From Flavobacterium cauense R2A-7 (GTDB lineage Bacteria; Bacteroidota; Bacteroidia; Flavobacteriales; Flavobacteriaceae), in contig NZ_AVBI01000019.1 of assembly GCF_000498475.1 (NCBI RefSeq), positions 434,001-498,000 of the forward strand: DNA of 64,000 nt, read 5' to 3'. Both the position numbers and the translations under genes were made by a program. The notes under the pieces were generated by a model. It was given only the letters and a program-made list of their open reading frames with translations, was not told where the DNA came from and did no database searches. Positions within the stretch are counted from its first letter, which is position 1; every line of letters begins with the position of its first letter. Positions 36,407 to 47,200 of the stretch are shown here, in pieces.

Positions 36407-36576
36407 TTCTGTTTTGATTAGTAGTGTGTTACGTTTGGGTTATTAAGTCGCCAAAATTGTACATAAATTTTGATGTGTTTTACAGTGATTTGTGCATACT
36501 CCTATTTTGACAACTCATATTCCCGAATTGACAAACACTAATTGATTTTAGGGACAATTAGCCTGTTTTGTAGGTT

Positions 36577-36604
36577 TTTTAATTCAGTATTATTTTTATT
36601 TTTG
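36577..36604 (+). promoter_or_regulatory. Probable promoter of the DUF7793/AraC operon
   Basis: TTTG at 36577-36580 and TATTTTTG at 36597-36604. The -7 element matches TAnnTTTG fully; the 16-base spacer is shorter than the usual 19-21, so this is only probable. The start codon is 30 bases downstream. The 227-base divergent gap shows nothing else. Confidence 0.45.
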
Positions 36605-36633
36605 CAGCATTGTATCATTTTATCTAATACATC

Positions 36634-37017
36634 GTGAATGCAGCTCATGATTGTTACGAAAATGCGCATGCACGATTTTGCATAGCGCAAGGCATTCTTT
36701 ATTTTGAATATAAGCCGGAGACCGTTATTTCCTTAACTGTCGCCCGAAAAGTCGTATCTGACCGAATCCAATTTCAAAATGAAACGACTTATCCTGTTTT
36801 ATGTGATATCAGAGGTGTAAAAGATTCGGACAAAGCCGGCAGGGATTACCTGGCTCAATTTGGTTCGGTACTTACTAAAGCTGTTGCTATTCTTGGCAAT
36901 CCGCAAGTATCTGAAACTATGGGAGATTTTTATCTAAGGATAAACAAACCCTCTATTCCCACTTCATTTTTCACTAATGAAGAACAAGCATTAGCATTCC
37001 TGAAGTCTTATTTATAA
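36634..37017 (+). CDS. DUF7793 / STAS-like protein
   Basis: 127 residues with the pattern of DUF7793 proteins (STAS/SEC14-like fold): an initial strand ARFCIAQGILYFEYKPETVI, a helix KVVSDRIQFQ, a core strand TYPVLCDIRGVKDSDKAGR and a C-terminal helix FTNEEQALAFLKSYL. The role is not established; the fold suggests a protein interaction or regulatory switch. A GTG at 36634 is the only in-frame start near the promoter. It precedes the AraC regulator by 12-18 bases, so the pair are likely partners in one regulatory circuit. Confidence 0.8.
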   Translation: MNAAHDCYENAHARFCIAQGILYFEYKPETVISLTVARKVVSDRIQFQNETTYPVLCDIRGVKDSDKAGRDYLAQFGSVLTKAVAILGNPQVSETMGDFYLRINKPSIPTSFFTNEEQALAFLKSYL

Positions 37018-37035
37018 TTAAAATTTAAAGTGCCT

Positions 37036-37941
37036 ATGCATTGGGAAATCAATCAGAAAAGGATGCACAATATACGGCAAATGCTACTTGAAATGGCCAG
37101 TGGCAACTTTAGCCATCGGATAGTACGAACCGAAGAAGATGATGAATTGGAATCTTTAACGGTGCTTATCAATATGGTGGCAGAGGAAATGCAGGAAACA
37201 TTGTTTCCCAAAGGCTATATCAATACGCATCATTTGCAACAAAATTTGACTTCATTAAGTTTCATCGTAAATGAAGAATTTATTATTTGTAATTGTAATC
37301 CAGAAGCCTGTATCCTTTTAAATTACGATATAACTTCACTTGAAGGACTTGAATTTGCAAAACTTTTAACGGACACCTCATCTCAAAATTTTGACAGATT
37401 AATGCCATCCATTTTAGCCAATGAAAAGGTTTCTACTCTTCCTTTAAGCTATCTTACTTCTGACAAAAAAGAAGTAGTTTCATTGTTTAGCAGCATATCG
37501 AAAATATCCAATAAAAACCGTTTTATTATTCATTCCATTCTTGCTGATTCAACGGAGATCGATAACAACTCGGAGGATGTGAATTCCGCTTTCAGACAAC
37601 CTAAAACGAGACGGGACGATGCCCGATTAATGCAGCAGCTATATGATTATATTTTATCTAATTTAGAAAACCCGCTTCCCTCCCTAAAAGAGCTTTCAAA
37701 GACTTTTGGCACCAATGAACATAAGCTAAAAGAAGCTTTTAAGTACTTCTTTAATACGAGTATCTATCAGTTTTATAATGACGAACGGCTAAAAAGAGTC
37801 CATTTACTTATTGAGCAAACCAACATGCCACTAAAGAGCATTGCTTACATGAATGGTTTTAATACCTATCCTAATTTTTCTAAAGCTTTTAAGAAAAAGT
37901 ATGGGTATTCGCCTACTGATTTGAAAAGGGGGACTGTTTAG
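37036..37941 (+). CDS. HAMP/PAS-like AraC-type transcription regulator
   Basis: About 300 residues. Near the N terminus GNFSHRIVRTEEDDELESL resembles a HAMP signalling segment without membrane helices. Residues about 70-170 look like a PAS fold (FIVNEEFIICNCNPEACILL). The last 100 residues are an AraC/XylS DNA-binding domain with two HTHs (LKELSKTFGTNEHKLKEAF and SIAYMNGFNTYPNFSKAFKK). I prefer ATG at 37036 to the GTG at 37030. It probably senses a cytosolic ligand or partner such as the DUF7793 protein; the obvious target is the divergent oxoamine synthase operon. Confidence 0.85.
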   Translation: MHWEINQKRMHNIRQMLLEMASGNFSHRIVRTEEDDELESLTVLINMVAEEMQETLFPKGYINTHHLQQNLTSLSFIVNEEFIICNCNPEACILLNYDITSLEGLEFAKLLTDTSSQNFDRLMPSILANEKVSTLPLSYLTSDKKEVVSLFSSISKISNKNRFIIHSILADSTEIDNNSEDVNSAFRQPKTRRDDARLMQQLYDYILSNLENPLPSLKELSKTFGTNEHKLKEAFKYFFNTSIYQFYNDERLKRVHLLIEQTNMPLKSIAYMNGFNTYPNFSKAFKKKYGYSPTDLKRGTV

Positions 37942-38288
37942 TTTTTTTATTCCATATTTATTGGGTTTACCACTCCTGTTGAATTTCACTGGCAACTTAA
38001 TTATACTTGACACCCCTAATGAACTGCGTTCGCAACCTGCCACAAACCCTAGGCGGCTTTGTTCTGGTCGTCCTCAAGGGGACAATGCCACTAACATGTT
38101 TACTTTAGTATTAGCCACTCCACGCTCTTAGGTTGGGGTTTACTAAGAACATTTTGTTTTATTCGCATTTCATAATTTTCAAACTCGATGGGATTTCTCC
38201 TTTTTGGATAAGTTGTTGTCCCGAATTGAAAAGTCTTTATAGATTGTATTTCAGAATTTTACATCATTAAACTTAAATAGTTAATGCC
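37942..38288. other. Intergenic region without recognisable gene
   Basis: 347 bases between the AraC-type gene and MauE. I see a Cys/Gly-codon-free, GC-richer patch around 38030-38110 with small inverted repeats (GTCC/GGAC near 38070-38087, CTTA...TAAG at 38131-38151), but no ORF, tRNA or consensus promoter that I would defend. Confidence 0.4.
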
Positions 38289-39797
38289 ATGAAACTGAAT
38301 GCAAAAATAAAGAACGTTACTATTGAAATTATTTGTTTGCTGTATATCTTGCTATTCGTATATGCTGCGGTAAGCAAGCTTTTGGACTTTGAAAACTTTA
38401 GTGTTCAGATTGGACAATCACCACTTTTGAGTGCTTTTGCAGGATTCCTTTATTGGTTAGTACCGCTATTGGAAATTGGAATCGCCATTCTCCTAGTGGT
38501 TCCGGCTTTACGAGTAAAAGGATTAATCGCGGCTTTAATTATGATGGTCCTATTTACAACTTACATCATCATCATATTAAACTTCAGCTCTTTTATTCCC
38601 TGTTCCTGTGGCGGTGTCCTTGAAAAATTGGCATGGACAGAGCATTTGGTATTCAATTTATTTTTCGTGCTTCTTGCCCTTATCGGTCTCTATCTGAGCT
38701 TTGATAATGAAAACGCTACAACGTTCCCATGTAAAAAGTTTGGGATAATTTCATTGTCATCATTACTACTCGGGATTGTTCCTGTAGTTGTGCTGTTTCT
38801 ACTTTCAGAAGATATTATTCATCGCCATAACAATTTCGTAAGACGTTTTCCCCATCATCCAATAACTCTTGAACATCAAACAGACTTGGGGCTCAACTCG
38901 TATTATTTAGCCGGTATTGACCATGAAAACATTTACCTAGGAAACGTAACTGCTCCTCTTTTTATAAAAACCTTGGATTTTAATTTAGTAAAGAAATTCG
39001 ACACCGAAATAAAACTCTCAAAAATGGATTTGCCGTTCCGAACTCCAAGAATTTATGTTGGTTCATCTATGTCTTATTTCATTGACGGTACAGTGCCTTC
39101 TATTTTTTCAGGAAATAAAACTGATTGGAAAGCTGAGCAACACCGAACAAATGCATTTTTCTCTTTAGCAGTTCCTATTGATTCGGTAACCTTTGCCATT
39201 AGAGCGCGGGATAGTAAAACCAATGAAAATGTATTAGGACTTCTCAAAATAAGTCCTCCTTTTACCGTTAGATTATCAAAAGATGTATTGATAAAACAGC
39301 TTGACGGTGTTTTTGACACTGACGGAATGTTACTGTATAATGAACAGTTAAACAAGATACTATACACTTACTATTATCGTAATCAGTTTATTGTTTCAGA
39401 CCCCCAATTAGAACAAAAAGTTATCGGAAAAACCATAGATACAATCAGCAAAGCACAGCTTAAAGTTAGTTATATATCATCTAAAAAGACGAAAACGATT
39501 GCCGCCCCTCCATTGGTTGTAAATAAAGCGACCGCAACCTACGGGAACTATCTGTTTGTCCATTCCGGGTTAATGGGACGGTTTGAACCTGAAGATACCT
39601 GGAAAAGATCATCGGTGATTGATGTGTATGATTTGGTTAAAAACACCTATGCTTTTAGCTTTTATGTTCCGAACAGGGATAAAGATAAATTATCGGAATT
39701 TCGAGTTTATCAGAATCGATTAATTGCACAAATGGGGAATTATATTATGAGTTATCGACTGGATACCAAACTATTTGATTCGTCTATCACTAAATAA
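38289..39797 (+). CDS. MauE/DoxX-type redox-associated membrane protein
   Basis: 502 residues. The first 140 form four membrane helices of the MauE family, with a PCSCGG motif on helix 3 (around residue 106), a CxC pair thought to work in disulfide chemistry. A fifth hydrophobic segment (about 150-175) anchors a large, beta-strand-rich domain (about 180-502) on the outer face, for which I see no motif. Proteins of this kind occur beside small secreted NVEALA or DUF6520 peptides in Bacteroidota. Here the DUF6520 gene follows after 80 bases, so this protein may help form or transfer disulfides in that peptide. Confidence 0.82.
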   Translation: MKLNAKIKNVTIEIICLLYILLFVYAAVSKLLDFENFSVQIGQSPLLSAFAGFLYWLVPLLEIGIAILLVVPALRVKGLIAALIMMVLFTTYIIIILNFSSFIPCSCGGVLEKLAWTEHLVFNLFFVLLALIGLYLSFDNENATTFPCKKFGIISLSSLLLGIVPVVVLFLLSEDIIHRHNNFVRRFPHHPITLEHQTDLGLNSYYLAGIDHENIYLGNVTAPLFIKTLDFNLVKKFDTEIKLSKMDLPFRTPRIYVGSSMSYFIDGTVPSIFSGNKTDWKAEQHRTNAFFSLAVPIDSVTFAIRARDSKTNENVLGLLKISPPFTVRLSKDVLIKQLDGVFDTDGMLLYNEQLNKILYTYYYRNQFIVSDPQLEQKVIGKTIDTISKAQLKVSYISSKKTKTIAAPPLVVNKATATYGNYLFVHSGLMGRFEPEDTWKRSSVIDVYDLVKNTYAFSFYVPNRDKDKLSEFRVYQNRLIAQMGNYIMSYRLDTKLFDSSITK

Positions 39798-39877
39798 AAT
39801 ACATAAACATACTACGTAGTTCAGGGGAAAGCTGAAAACCTGCAAAAAGAGTAGGCTAAACATTTAATTTATTTATC

Positions 39878-40147
39878 ATGAAAACTAAATTCAGAAAATT
39901 CGGTTTGCCAATGGGAGTTGCGTTACTTGCTGTTGGTGGGGCATTTGCGAGTACTGTTTCCTCGCAAAGCAAAAGTGTTTTGGCTGACAGACAAGGCCAT
40001 ATTAAAGTGGGGAGTACATGTACTCCAACACAAATTACGTGTTCCAACGTTTTTAACCCTCAAATGTGTAGTGACGGATCGAACATTCTATACGACTGGA
40101 ATGGCACTTCCTGCCCACTGCCTTTGTACAAAAAGGTTACTCCGTAA
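39878..40147 (+). CDS. DUF6520 secreted peptide
   Basis: 89 residues: a signal peptide (KFGLPMGVALLAVGGAFAS), a short helix-like part to about residue 40, and a mature region with four Cys (TCTPTQITC, then MCSD and TSCPLPLYK). The pattern matches DUF6520 peptides of Flavobacterium by memory. Four Cys could form two disulfides, in keeping with the MauE-type gene upstream. Function is unknown. A terminator hairpin lies 20 bases after the stop. Confidence 0.8.
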   Translation: MKTKFRKFGLPMGVALLAVGGAFASTVSSQSKSVLADRQGHIKVGSTCTPTQITCSNVFNPQMCSDGSNILYDWNGTSCPLPLYKKVTP

Positions 40148-40166
40148 ACGGAACGTGAAGTAAATG

Positions 40167-40207
40167 ACAATGCCCGATTGGAATTCAATTCGGGCATTGT
40201 TTGTTTA
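40167..40207. terminator. Terminator between convergent DUF6520 and S9 peptidase genes
   Basis: Stem 40167-40180 with 40186-40200 (14 bp with one bulged base), loop of 5, followed on the plus side by TTGTTTATT. It separates the plus- and minus-strand operons. Confidence 0.8.
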
Positions 40208-42817
40208 TTCTAATCCTGAATTTGACGGAAAAGGAATTCCTTTTAAATAATGATCAAACCAAGCTTTGATTTTTATTGTTAAATCCTTTTGAAAAGCAGG
40301 TTGCAATAAAATATGTCCTTCGTTTGGATAGAGTAACAATGTATGTTGCTTTCTCAAATTTCGCATTGCCATGTGTATAGCAATACTTTGCTGAGGGTCT
40401 ACCATAAAATCGTTTCTGCCTGTCCAATTTAGTAAAGGAACAGTTGCTTCAGAAGCGTGTGCAATGGGTGAATTATTAATAAATCCCTCATAATCTTCAT
40501 ACAATGATTTTCCCATTCGCATTTGGTGGGTTTGGTACCGCCACATTTGTGAACGACCGGCAGCTTCTAATGTTAGGGAATGTCCGACCAAATCTGTGCA
40601 AGCAGCTCCCGCCACTACAGCGGCAAACATTTTGGATTGCGTGGCGATAAAAGTGGCTTCATACCCCCCAAAGGAATGCCCTATGAGTCCTACCCTATTA
40701 GCATCTACAAGACCCTGGCCTATTACTTCTTTTACAGCCGCTTCTACACAATCGACTGCTGCCAACCCCGGATTAGTTTCTTTGTATGTTATGTCCGGAT
40801 ATAAAACAAAATAACCATCACTCGTATAGTGTGTTGGGTTGAAACCATCGGGATTGCTAAATGAAGGATTGTAATAATGATGTAGCAAATGAGACTGGTC
40901 TTCGTAGATGTATACCACAAGAGGGTATTTTTTATTGGAATCGTATCCGGCGGGATATTGCAGCACTCCATGTAATTTTTTACCCTCACTATTTTTATAG
41001 TTTATTACTGCTGATTTTGTCCAATTAAATTTGCTTTGCTGGCTATTGGTTTTCACTACAACCTTTTCCTTATTTTTTTCCAAATAAACAATTTGTGGTG
41101 ACATATCGGCATTTTGCTGAACCAGAATATAACTGTCATTCTGCGCTGCTTTTTTTAATTGATTGATTCTCGCATTTTTAAATACCAGTTTTGAAATCCC
41201 TTTTTTTTGATTCCAAGTATAATATCCGCTTGCTTTTGTGTTGGTGTCGAAAGCATAGAGCAATACGCCTTTTTGTAAATCGAAATTTGTTCCAACGTAA
41301 TCATAGCTCCTGAAAAGCTTTGAATTTTCGTATTGATTTGCATAAACCCTGTAACGCTTACCATCAGTATAACCGTTTGTTATTCTTTGTTTTATTTTAC
41401 CGTTTGGACTGATTAACCAAACATCCTGCTTATCGTAAATAATTACAAACTCGCTGTCTGTTGACCAACCTGCAAAACCATGAGGTGTTGGTTCTCCACC
41501 CGGATAGGCTTCATCGTCTATGAGATTGGCAATGTTTTCGGTTATTAGTGTATTGGTTTTATGCTTGCAATCGTACACCCACCAATTATTATCTTTGAAA
41601 TAGTTAATGTAACGGCTGTTTGGTGCTATCCCCCAATTCCCAATTTTTTGAGATACTTTTGATAGTATTCGTTCTTTCTTATGCGATTCTACGTCTGTTA
41701 ACCAAAGGTCGGCTGGCCCCATCAATTCCTTTTGTGGTTCGTATTGATGTGGGTTGAAAACAATGGCTTTTTTGGTATCGGGCATCAATAAAACCGATGG
41801 GTGTTCGGTACTTGCTATTTCGAAAACGTTATTTGTAGCCGGTTGCCAAACTCCTAATTTTGGGCGTTTTGACGGGTTACCTTCCAATAGGTCTCTGCCG
41901 TTTTCTAACTTACTACTACTGTTCCATATTTCGACCTCATTCTTATCTGTGGAATGTTGATTAGCAACTGTTGTGTAAAAGAAGACCCGTTGTCCATCAT
42001 TTGAAATCATTAAAGGTGTGAAAGACGGATTGTACAGAACTGATTTTTCAAGCGTATTCCAATGACTTTCCAAATCCAAAGAATCGATTTTTTCATTGTG
42101 AAACGGGTTGCTTAGCAAGTAGATTTTGTTTCTTGAAACAGAAGTTTCTGTTGCAACTTTTTCCTCTAAAAAAGCTATTGCGTTGCCGGATTCATTCCAA
42201 ACCAAATTCTTTCTTACCGCTGCATCTGCATTAAAAACTGTTTTGCGGAAAATGACATCTTCTAATTTGATTAGTTCTACCGCATTATCTTTACTGATTA
42301 TACTCAAAGCCTTTTTATCGTTGCTGATTTTATACTCCCGTATGTTTTGGATTTTAAGAATTTGATTTGTTTTTAAATCCTGAATTACTACATCGTTTTG
42401 CTGGTTTTCGTTTACTTGCATTAAAAGGAACTTTCCGTTCGAGAGGAAAGCTTTGCCCGTGCCATTTTGTATATTTTGTTCCGTTCCCGAACTCAGATTT
42501 TTAAGGACAACTCCTCCATTTGCATTTATGAAAACCCATTTGTTATCTTCACTAAATGTAGTGCCATTACCTCCCGGAAAAGCATATTTTATTGGTTTGG
42601 AAACGTGTTTTACAAACAAGGTGTCTTTTCCAGTAGGATACACCAATTTATAGGAAATCCACTTGCCGTTAGGGGAAATACTTTCCTGCGTGAGTGTACT
42701 CCACAAATCGTAATCTTGTGGTTTTAATTGCTTTTTTGGGGCAGACTGGGCGAACGCAAATTGAACAGTTAGCAGCAGTAGATAAAGCAAAGCGTATTTT
42801 ATACTATTCTTTTTCAT
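40205..42817 (-). CDS. S9-family prolyl-oligopeptidase-like peptidase
   Basis: 870-residue exported serine peptidase. Signal peptide of about 23 residues (ending QFAFAQS), a long beta-propeller-like region (about 30-600) and a C-terminal alpha/beta-hydrolase domain with nucleophile GHSFGG (about residue 713), Asp in GRNDFMVDP (about 800) and His in EGHILLQP (about 835). S9 members cut short peptides, often after Pro or Ala. Its ATG overlaps the SusD stop, so it is the third gene of a SusC-SusD-peptidase operon that would take up and degrade peptides. Confidence 0.9.
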   Translation of the reverse strand: MKKNSIKYALLYLLLLTVQFAFAQSAPKKQLKPQDYDLWSTLTQESISPNGKWISYKLVYPTGKDTLFVKHVSKPIKYAFPGGNGTTFSEDNKWVFINANGGVVLKNLSSGTEQNIQNGTGKAFLSNGKFLLMQVNENQQNDVVIQDLKTNQILKIQNIREYKISNDKKALSIISKDNAVELIKLEDVIFRKTVFNADAAVRKNLVWNESGNAIAFLEEKVATETSVSRNKIYLLSNPFHNEKIDSLDLESHWNTLEKSVLYNPSFTPLMISNDGQRVFFYTTVANQHSTDKNEVEIWNSSSKLENGRDLLEGNPSKRPKLGVWQPATNNVFEIASTEHPSVLLMPDTKKAIVFNPHQYEPQKELMGPADLWLTDVESHKKERILSKVSQKIGNWGIAPNSRYINYFKDNNWWVYDCKHKTNTLITENIANLIDDEAYPGGEPTPHGFAGWSTDSEFVIIYDKQDVWLISPNGKIKQRITNGYTDGKRYRVYANQYENSKLFRSYDYVGTNFDLQKGVLLYAFDTNTKASGYYTWNQKKGISKLVFKNARINQLKKAAQNDSYILVQQNADMSPQIVYLEKNKEKVVVKTNSQQSKFNWTKSAVINYKNSEGKKLHGVLQYPAGYDSNKKYPLVVYIYEDQSHLLHHYYNPSFSNPDGFNPTHYTSDGYFVLYPDITYKETNPGLAAVDCVEAAVKEVIGQGLVDANRVGLIGHSFGGYEATFIATQSKMFAAVVAGAACTDLVGHSLTLEAAGRSQMWRYQTHQMRMGKSLYEDYEGFINNSPIAHASEATVPLLNWTGRNDFMVDPQQSIAIHMAMRNLRKQHTLLLYPNEGHILLQPAFQKDLTIKIKAWFDHYLKGIPFPSNSGLE

Positions 42818-44196
42818 TAGTAGCCTGAGTTTTGGGGTTGGAGATTCGGATTAAGAATCAGTTCTGATTCCGGCAGAGGAAGTAATACATCTGTATTTTG
42901 CCATGATGGTTTTATGGGTGCTACTACTGCTGCTGCCTGACCTGTTCGCTTTAAGTCGAACCATCTGTGTCCTACTTCTGTAAATAATTCCACTTGTCTT
43001 TCTTTGCTGATGGCCTGTAGCAAATCTGATTGTGTGGCAGCACCGGTATTACCCAGTCCTGCCCTATTTCGGATTATGTTTATATCGTCCTGGGCTCCCG
43101 ATATATTATTTTGATGTGCTCTTGCTTCGGCGCGGATTAGGTACTGTTCTTCTAGACGGAACAGAATGGAGTATTCCTGTGAAACCCCTGTGTTTGCATT
43201 TTGCTTGTATTTGTAGGGATGGTACCAAACATTTGTACCATCGGTAACGCTTTTTAACCAATGTGTTTTTCTAAGGTCGTTAGTTTCAAAAGCGTTCACT
43301 AACTCGTTACTTGCTGCCATGGAAACGGGCGGGCCGCTGGTAAAAATAAATAACCGTCCCTCATTTGTGTTTGCTCCTGCAATTCCTGAATGCATTTGTA
43401 AAATTGTTGAGGGATTGGTGTTTAGAAACGCTGCATCGAGATTGGTTTCCATATTGAAAGTTGGATTGTTTATTACCGATGTTGCTTCCGATTCTGCCAA
43501 TGACCATTGTTGCTGATACAAATAGACTCTGGCTAAAAGTGCCTGAGCAGCTGCTTTGTTGGCTCTTATTCTCTCGGTTGAGGTATAACTGTCCGGCAAT
43601 AAATTTTTGGATGTTTGAAGGTCGTTAATAATACGGTCGTAAACCAAAGTGGCCGGCATACGGCTGACGTGTGCATTTACCTGATAATTGGTAGTTTCGA
43701 TATATGGAATATCGCCATAAAGGTTGACCAAGTAAAAATGAATAAGTGCTCTTATAAACAAAGCTTCCCCTACTAACCGATTACGTGGTTCTCCTGAAAT
43801 TGCGGAATTTGAAACCCCTTCAAAAAGTGCATTGGCCGCATATATCTGTGCGTAACTATTACTCCACAGAGAGGAGACATAGGCATTTGAAGGAATTAAA
43901 GTATGGTTGTAAAAGTTATCCGCAGGTGCCATCGCATTTCCGTAAAATGTAAGTTCATCTGCATATAAACCCATTAGCGGACTAAGCCCATCGGTATTAC
44001 CGGAAACAACTCCGTTTTCGCGCATTCTGGCATAAATATCGGATAAGGCTGCCGTTGCAGTTACCTCATCCTGATAAACCGCTTCGCCGGTTAATTGTGT
44101 TTGGGGTAAGTCCACCTCTGTGAAACTATCACAGCTGTAGCACATTACCCCCATACACAACCCAAATATTGCTTTTGTATATTGTAGTGTTTTCAT
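42817..44196 (-). CDS. SusD/RagB-family nutrient-binding lipoprotein
   Basis: 459 residues with a lipoprotein signal (GVMCYSCDSF, Cys about 22) and the all-helical SusD fold: N-terminal TPR-like helices (YQDEVTATAALSDIYARM), an internal helical repeat region and the conserved FTEVGHRWFDLKRTG near residue 412. It forms the lid over the SusC transporter on the cell surface. It follows susC by 102 bases and is coupled to the S9 peptidase. The peptidase suggests peptide ligands over glycans. Confidence 0.93.
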   Translation of the reverse strand: MKTLQYTKAIFGLCMGVMCYSCDSFTEVDLPQTQLTGEAVYQDEVTATAALSDIYARMRENGVVSGNTDGLSPLMGLYADELTFYGNAMAPADNFYNHTLIPSNAYVSSLWSNSYAQIYAANALFEGVSNSAISGEPRNRLVGEALFIRALIHFYLVNLYGDIPYIETTNYQVNAHVSRMPATLVYDRIINDLQTSKNLLPDSYTSTERIRANKAAAQALLARVYLYQQQWSLAESEATSVINNPTFNMETNLDAAFLNTNPSTILQMHSGIAGANTNEGRLFIFTSGPPVSMAASNELVNAFETNDLRKTHWLKSVTDGTNVWYHPYKYKQNANTGVSQEYSILFRLEEQYLIRAEARAHQNNISGAQDDINIIRNRAGLGNTGAATQSDLLQAISKERQVELFTEVGHRWFDLKRTGQAAAVVAPIKPSWQNTDVLLPLPESELILNPNLQPQNSGY

Positions 44197-44298
44197 ATAT
44201 GTAAAATTTTATTTTTTAGCGGTCATATATGGAATCGCCATTCTTCATTCCAGATTGTGATTTAGAATCATGGCGATTTCATCTTTATCTTTTTATTG

Positions 44299-47200
44299 TT
44301 AGAAACTAAGTTGCAAGCCCAAAGTATACTGCCGCAAAGGAGGCAAATAAGACATGGATTGGTTCTCGGGGTCTACTCCTTTGTAGTTGGTGAATGTTAA
44401 CAAATTTTGCCCTTGGAGATATACTTTTCCTGAGAATGTTTTGGACCATTCGGAAGGGATTTTATAGGACAAACTCATGCTTTTTAACCTCGCGAAAGAA
44501 GCATCTGAAATGGTGGCATTGCTGTTTTGAAATCTGAAATAAGCATCTAAAGCTGCTCCATTTGCTCCGGTTGTATATACCTGAACATCTGGATTTGTTC
44601 CTCCGTCCGGCCAATGGTTTAGTGCGTATACCGGTAGGTTTGTCATAGTACCCGCTAAATTCATCGCATACAAATAGTTTTTACCGTTTTGCTTTACGAA
44701 CTGGAAGAGGAAATCCATTTCCCAATTTTTGTATCGGAACTGGTTGCTTAGGCCTCCAAACCATTTTTGGGAGATATCGCTGATGTACTGACGGTCTAAA
44801 GGTGAAGTGATTTGTCCGTCGTTATTATAATCCTGAAACTGATAGGTACCCGTTGCCGGATCTATGCCCGTATAATGATACCCTTTGATGATATTAAGCG
44901 GTTGCCCGACCACATAAGTATTGGCATAGGTTGAACCTTCCAATCCTTTAAATTCGAGTAATTTGTTTTTTGGAATGGTTAGGTTTAACGACGTTGTCCA
45001 TGTGAAATTTTTGTTTTTGAAGTTTGTTGTGCGAAGTTCTGTTTCTAAACCTCTGTTTTGCACCGATGCGTCGAGATTTGCCTGCATGGAAGGGAAACCC
45101 GTTGTTGCAGGTAACGGAATACCCACCAATTGATTGGAAGAGCGGTTTTGATACCAAGCCGTTGACCACATTATTTTATCATTAAAGAAGCCTAACTCGG
45201 CTGCAAATTCTAATTTCTTATTGGTTTCCCATCCGAATTTAGGATTGAATAGTTGGGTAGGCTGTAATCCGGTAACGCCACCATAGGTATTGCCGCTGAT
45301 GGAATAGGAATCCAGAAACTGATAGTCGCCTATTTGGTCGCTACCTGTGGTACCGTAACTGCCGCGTAGCTTTCCGAAGCTTAGCCATGAAAGGTTATCT
45401 GCTATTACCCTTTCTTTTGAAAACAACCAAGCGGCACCAATGGCTCCAAAATTTGCAAAGCGATTACCCGGGCCAAAACGGCTGGAACCGTCTCTTCTTC
45501 CGGTAAGGTTAATAATGTATTTATCGTTATAGTTATAATTTAACCTACCAAAAAATGCCTGGTATTTATATTCGGAAATTTGATTGCCGGTTGTTTGAAT
45601 CATGGATGCTGCGCCCAGACTGTGTATTAGACTGTTGCTGGCAAAACCTATCCCTAATTGTGATAGCCTTTCACTGTTTTGTGATTGGAAAGTAGTTCCT
45701 ACAAGCATGTTCACTTTATGTGCCGACCACTGTTTGTTCCAGTTTACTTGCGGCTCGATTATCCAGGAAGAACGTTTGCCGTTGTTTACAAAAAGTAAGG
45801 AACTTGCGCTGGTAACCCCATAGGCAGGATTGTACATGGTGGAAGGCATGGTACGGTTTTCGCTTAGATTTGTATCGTTATACCCTAAACTGGTTTTTAC
45901 CTCCCAATTTGGAAACAACTTATAGGACAGTACCGAACTTGCGATAAGATTAGCCGTTTTGTTTTCGTATTGACTGAGGGAATTGGCCAATGGATTATTG
46001 AATGTTCCGTTTTCCCAATTTAGGTTTCCTGAGCTATCGTACAACGCTGGTGCATTGGGTGCTAAGGTGTATGCCTGTGTGGTTAAATCGCTTGCCTGAA
46101 TGGTGTTTTTGTCTTTAGCATAATTGACCGAGAGATTGAAATTGAATTTATCATCGGAGGAGTGGTGTGTTATGCTGTTTAGCACTGCGCCTTTCGTATA
46201 ATGGTCGTCGCCGGGGAAAACGGTGGTTTCCTTACGGTAAGTACCACTTACTAAAAATTGGGTTGCTTTGCTACCGCCTGATAAAGTACCTTGGATGTTA
46301 TTGAAAAGGGCTGTCCCTCCTATCAGTTCTTTTCGCCAATCGGTATATCGGTTTTGATCCCAGATGCCATTGATATCGTAGGCATAGAACGGATAAGCCG
46401 TAATACCATCGTTTGCAAACGCTTCACGACGCATGGCAAGGTATTGTTGGGTATTCATCATTTTCATGGTTCTGGTAACATTACCGATACCTGAATAGCT
46501 GTGGAAACTGAACTTGGTTTTTCCTTCTTTTCCTTTTTTGGTTGTGATTAAAATTACGCCGTTTGCTCCGCGTGAGCCGTAGATTGCTGTTGCATCGGCA
46601 TCTTTTAATACTTCGATGCTTTCGATATCGGAAGGGTTGATACTGCTTAACGGGCTGCTGGTTCCGGCCAATATACTTGCCGAAGTTTGTATATCACCAA
46701 GGGACTGTGAACTATAGGGAACACCATCTACAATATACAAAGGCGTATTCCCGTCTGCCCGCAAGCTGTTTATCCCTCTGACTTGGATATCGAAACCGCC
46801 GCCGGGAGCGCCTGTATTTTGTACAATATTAACCCCGGACATTCTCCCCTGCATGGCTGCGAGTGGATTACTTACCGGTTGTTTTTCTATGTCTTTGGAC
46901 GAAATTTTGGCGATACTGCCCGTGCGTTCTTTTTCCTTAACGGAATAATAGCCTGCATTGACCACTACTTCCTGTAGCTGTGTGGCATCATTATCCTGTA
47001 ACTGCACATTGATAATCGAACGCCCGTTTACCGGAATGTAAAGCGGTTTATATCCTATGAAGGACATAACAAGCGTATCTGAAGCCGCGGCAGCGATTTG
47101 ATATTTCCCGTTTATATCGGACATGGTACCTGTGTTTTTTCCTTTTATGGTAACGGAAGCTCCGGGGAGTGTACCGGTAGTGTTGGTAATTATACCGCTG

